Shown here one piece after another: positions 59,901-64,000 of a stretch of 64,000 nt of DNA (position 1 is the stretch's first letter; each line of letters begins with the position of its first letter). The position numbers were made by a program, and so were the translations under genes. This DNA is from Erpetoichthys calabaricus (Eukaryota > Chordata > Cladistia > Polypteriformes > Polypteridae). The DNA lies in the NCBI RefSeq assembly GCF_900747795.2, contig NC_041409.2, positions 73,453,960 through 73,517,959 on the forward strand, given 5' to 3'. The notes under the pieces were generated by a model that searched no databases, was not told the origin of the DNA, and saw only the letters and a program-made list of their open reading frames with translations.

Positions 59901-61211
59901 CTTTTACCACGACTGCTTGTACATAAAATTAGCCACAAATAAATACAGTAAATTATTCAATTGAAAAGGGTGCTTTTAAGAAAAAAAATGTATTTTTTGC
60001 ACATGTATGCATTTATAATTGCAATATTACAAACAAAGGTAATTTAAGAAGTGGTTAACAGAAGTCATTTTATTAAGAAGAAACAGTGAATGAAAGAGAA
60101 AAGAAAATTAGTTTTCCTTCTGGCTTTTCTTTTAAACAGTGTAAGACAAATGACAATTAGGGACATTTACAATATAAAATCTGACCCGTTATAAAATGCT
60201 GCTGATAGCATTTCAGCTATATATTAGTACAGTGTATTTCAATGAGAATAATCATTCTTACAAGGTACTATTTATCATTCTGAATCACTGAGATATGGTA
60301 CATTACAGATGACAGTGTAAACGTTCTACCCAAAGCATGCACGCCTCATGCTAAAAATTAAAAAAAAAGAATTAAAGAAAAACTATTTCTATTCAAAGAG
60401 CAACACTGTTCCTCATACCTTTGTGGCATATTTCTTGTTTGTTAGAAGCTATTCACTCTTCTCCAAATCTGTCACATACAACCTATTCCCATATTATTTA
60501 TAGTCTCTGGAGATCATGACACAGTTGAGCACCTTGAGTAAAATTTTAAAAGACACTAGACATGCTGAGTTAATCGTCAGCATTAGGAACTCGTACAGAG
60601 TCCAAAATAAGCTTCTGAACAGGCTACGCTAAATTTGTTTAGGTAAACTTTTTCACATGATCACTGCTCTGCTTTATAGTAATTCATAAGGAAAAGTATT
60701 GAGTTTTATAATGGTGGGGGCACATCAGGCTATAACAGAAACACAGCTTAAATGATTCATTAGCATTTAATGCAGTAGTATTTGTTCCAGGTCCCAGAGA
60801 ATGTAGCTAATCCTGACTAAAGAAACAGAACAAGGGGCATCCTTCTCTTTTATGACTTACTATTTATTAAGTGCTATAAAACAGTTGCAAAAATAAACAT
60901 TTTATACCACTACAGAACAACAAAAATAAACACTATATCTGTTTTAAACCTGTTGTTACTGTATATGAATTTTCATTCTTTAAAATCCACAGGCTCAAAT
61001 ACAACTGACGAATGGGGGCTCTTTGATAGAACTATGCCATTTATTGCTAATTATCGATAAAGAGTAATAACGCTTACTGAAAATATCTGCATGCGATCTA
61101 CAAGGTCTGCATTGAGGTAATACAAAAAAAAATGACCAGAAAGTTCAGCATGAAATAAAAAAAATATATAGATATGGGCTTGTGAGATGCAATATTGGCA
61201 TCCTACCTATA
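56991..61211 (-). other. MNAT1 intron, mostly single-copy
   Basis: No exon recognised. A LINE-type tail 'atggcaataaaagctcactt' is at about 58164-58184, and a degraded retroposon relic may lie at 58560-58760. Confidence 0.45.
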
Positions 61212-61700
61212 GGCTGTGTCCATCCACACTACTATGTTTTGTTTAAAAACAGCATTTATAAATCAAAATGATCTTTGTCCATACTAGTATTTTCACATTG
61301 TTTATGAAAGTATCTCCGTCCACATTAAAACAATCAAAAATGCAAATGACGTAAACATTCACCTACATTAGTTGTGCATGTATCAGTGGCAAAATCCTTG
61401 AAGGAATGGTAAGGCTGTTCGCTTTACCACAGAACTGTAGCATCAAGTAAATGATTTGCCTTTTGCGCATGTATGTATCACCGTACAAAACACAATTTAG
61501 ATGCATAGGTAAGCAACACAAAAGCATCATGGAAAACTGAGGCTGTACACAGTTCTGGAGAGTGTTTAAAAAGGTCTTTGTTGAAAATGCTGTGGTACAG
61601 TGGATGAAAGGTGAAAACAGATGTTGATATCTGCATCTTATATATAACTATTACGTTATACCTTTATGTAAAAAACGTAATAGTGTGGACAGGGTCATAG
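61212..61700. mobile_element. MITE with inverted ends
   Basis: The left end 'ggctgtgtccatccacactactatgtttt' region (61212-61241) is the diverged complement of the right end 'aaaaacgtaatagtgtggac' and 'agggtcat' (61670-61698). It has no coding capacity. The family is unclear; hAT or Harbinger types have such ends in fishes. Confidence 0.65.
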
Positions 61701-64000
61701 TGAGAAATAAATTAAATAGCTGAAAAATATAGGAGATGAAATAGATGGCAATGTCCATACTTAATCATTCAAGACCCAGTCATAGCAGATCAAGGATATA
61801 ATCAATGTTTCAATAGTGAACATAAAGGTACACAGACATGTTAAGTTATTCAAAATTTTCAACTTAAGACTCTAGATTCTTTAACTGAATACAATTTACA
61901 AACATGCTCTCTAGCTGGAAAATATTGACTTAAATTCCAAATTGTGAATTTCCCCTTGGGATTAATAAAGTATCTATCTATCTATTAATTATAGAGTGAC
62001 TATCTATCCCTTCACTGCCACAGGCATTCAAATCATTTTGAACTGATAAAAATCCTGAAAAAGGGCTACAATATTTGTAAAAATTTTAAAATATAGGAAT
62101 ATCTGGCCAGGTGACTGGTGAAGACCACCTACTTAACTACAGACAAAATTTTACTAAATCATTTTAAGGTATAAAAGAAGAGCAAGTAACCATTCCCGTT
62201 GAGGTAAATGCAAACAAAACTCAAAACGCAAGTAAATAAGGGATTAGTACTTTTAAAAAGGGGGCACTTAACATTCTATAATTTGAATGTAAATCAACTG
62301 AAAAATCAAAATAGCCTTCAATATAAAACTTCAAATCAGGATATAATGGCAATGCTATTCTAAGAAATGCATTAGACTTCTGCAGTATCATTATATAAAA
62401 AAAAACTAAAGGGACCATGTGAAAATACATTTAATATGAAGGAAACCTGCACACTCATCATAATCATACAAAGATTATGATCTAGTATCACATAATGTAT
62501 TATATATTTTTCAACAGTTGTATTATCAAACCACCAAAGCCTTCAACAGCAGGCATGAGGGGAAAAAAGAAAAATACTGCCTCCCAGCTGAACTGCATAG
62601 GAATCTCAGCACCTAAGGATATAACATAAACTTAAAAAAAAAAAAAATCAAACATTGCCTCTAACTGAAAAGCACAGAAATGACAGTTAAAGAAGACGGT
62701 ATCAAATAATAGCATGGATGCTTTTTATAAAAAGCAGTGTTTTTCTTCCTTTCAAACCATTTCAACTATTCACAGCTTTGCAGATGTCAAATTAAATATT
62801 GATTTAACAGTTTGTTCCTTCTAACAACATTACATCAGACCAACATATGAGTCTCTGCTACAAGAAAGGACTTTATTTCCTTTAATAATCGGTGATGTGT
62901 TTACTTTATTTCTGAGTAATATACAGTACATAACTTGAGAAGAGAATGGTGGCTTCCAAGGTCAGTAATAGGGTACTGCTGTGATTACGGTTGTTCATTC
63001 CAACCAGGGAATCATTTCTGGTTTTTAACTAAATTCCCTGTTTAAAGAGCCAGCATTATTTTAATGTTATCTTACTGTTAAGAATATTACAGTGTATGAT
63101 TTACCATTTTGTTTATATATTAAAAAAAAGTTTTAAAAACATCTGTTTTTCCAATAGTTTAAAACTCATTATATATTTTACCTTTGTACTTTGAATTGAC
63201 ATGCTCACTTATGGTATCAACATAATGACTATTAACAAAAATCATATCAGATAACTGGTGTAAAAGACAATGAATGCTGAAATAAAGAGCAAATTGTGTG
63301 CTCTTTAGCAAGAAATTACCTTGAACAAGACATTTAAATACAATTTTCCCCACATATAAAAAATAAATTTACAGATACATTCCTAAATAAAAATTAGCAT
63401 GCTTACTTAAGATAGACATCCCATTTAAAACACATTACTTGGAAGATTAGCTTGAGACCACTACTGAAAACCCCTAAGCAAAAACAACTAATGCATCAGT
63501 AAAGTTAATTTGATTTACTAGTATGAAACCATCAGGCTGTGGTTAAAGGAGGTGAAAACTACATTGAAGAATAGTGATGAACAGCATCTGATTAGTAAAG
63601 AAAACCCTGCTATTATTATTGATTCGAATACTTGAATAAATGCAAATACCACTATCAGAGGAAACAAAACACTGGTAAAATTAAAATACTTCAGCAATTT
63701 TAACATTAATTACTTACATTAATTTATATAACAAAATGCAAGATCACCTTGATAATGTCCATAGCATTGTACTGCACTTGACTGCTATTAAGAAAATACT
63801 TTTTCTTAATCTAAAAAACATCTGTGTCTATTCATTCCTTCTTTGTGGACACAGTGGTATTTTGTTATGTCTTCCTATTCTTTCAACTAAATTACTTAAG
63901 ACTACAGTCACATGGAGGTACAGTGGTTATCCCTGCTAAAGCAGTAAGGAGGAGAACAGGTTCACATCCCAATCTGACCTTTGTCTGTATGCGTTTTCCT
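61701..64000 (-). other. MNAT1 intron to the window edge
   Basis: No exon recognised. A retroposon tail 'aatttccccttgggattaat' with CTAT repeats lies at 61947-61985, the same as near 39185. AT-rich elsewhere. Confidence 0.45.

Overview
The window is a piece of vertebrate nuclear DNA: spliced host genes with GT-AG introns, long AT-rich introns, and a heavy load of Tc1, Tigger-like, Helitron, RTE/Rex3-like and SINE repeats of the kind common in ray-finned fishes. A non-teleost ray-finned fish such as a bichir or reedfish is a guess only. I see no bacterial-type genes and no CRISPR array, and I did not recognise any retrovirus, LTR or Polinton copy.

Three host genes can be supported. A TRMT5 gene (tRNA guanine-37 N1-methyltransferase) lies complete on the + strand between 7378 and 19766. 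It has five coding exons, the first carrying only eight coding bases, and the predicted protein is 493 aa. Its start faces a short minus-strand first exon at 7061-7183, probably SLC38A6, across a CpG-rich gap of 194 bp that looks like a bidirectional promoter. Downstream and tail-to-tail lies the last coding exon of MNAT1 (CDK-activating kinase assembly factor) on the minus strand at 23201-23315. The order MNAT1, TRMT5, SLC38A6 with these relative orientations is the human one, so it is old conserved synteny. Everything right of 23.3 kb is probably MNAT1 intron, because no further exon was found by eye.

Layout: 1-7 kb is probable SLC38A6 intron with old Tc1 copies. 7-20 kb is TRMT5, with a Tc1 in intron 2, a 5'-truncated RTE/Rex3-like LINE and a MIR-like SINE in intron 3, and a Tigger-like non-autonomous element in intron 4. 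20-24.4 kb holds decayed Tc1 copies around the MNAT1 3' end. 24.4-42 kb is mostly single-copy AT-rich intron with SINE relics, Helitron pieces and one Tc1. 42.5-51 kb is a dense transposon cluster: a fresh SINE, a nearly whole Tc1, a second Tc1 with a Helitron inside it, a third Tc1, and a Tigger-like element abutting the last one. 51-64 kb is intron with a Tc1 scrap, an L1-like fragment and a MITE.

No clearly new biological system was found. The most interesting observations are the Helitron-in-Tc1 junctions, a stop codon shared by two Tc1 copies, tandem arrays inside the Tigger-like elements, the micro first exon and shared promoter of TRMT5, and several candidate regulatory blocks in the MNAT1 intron.
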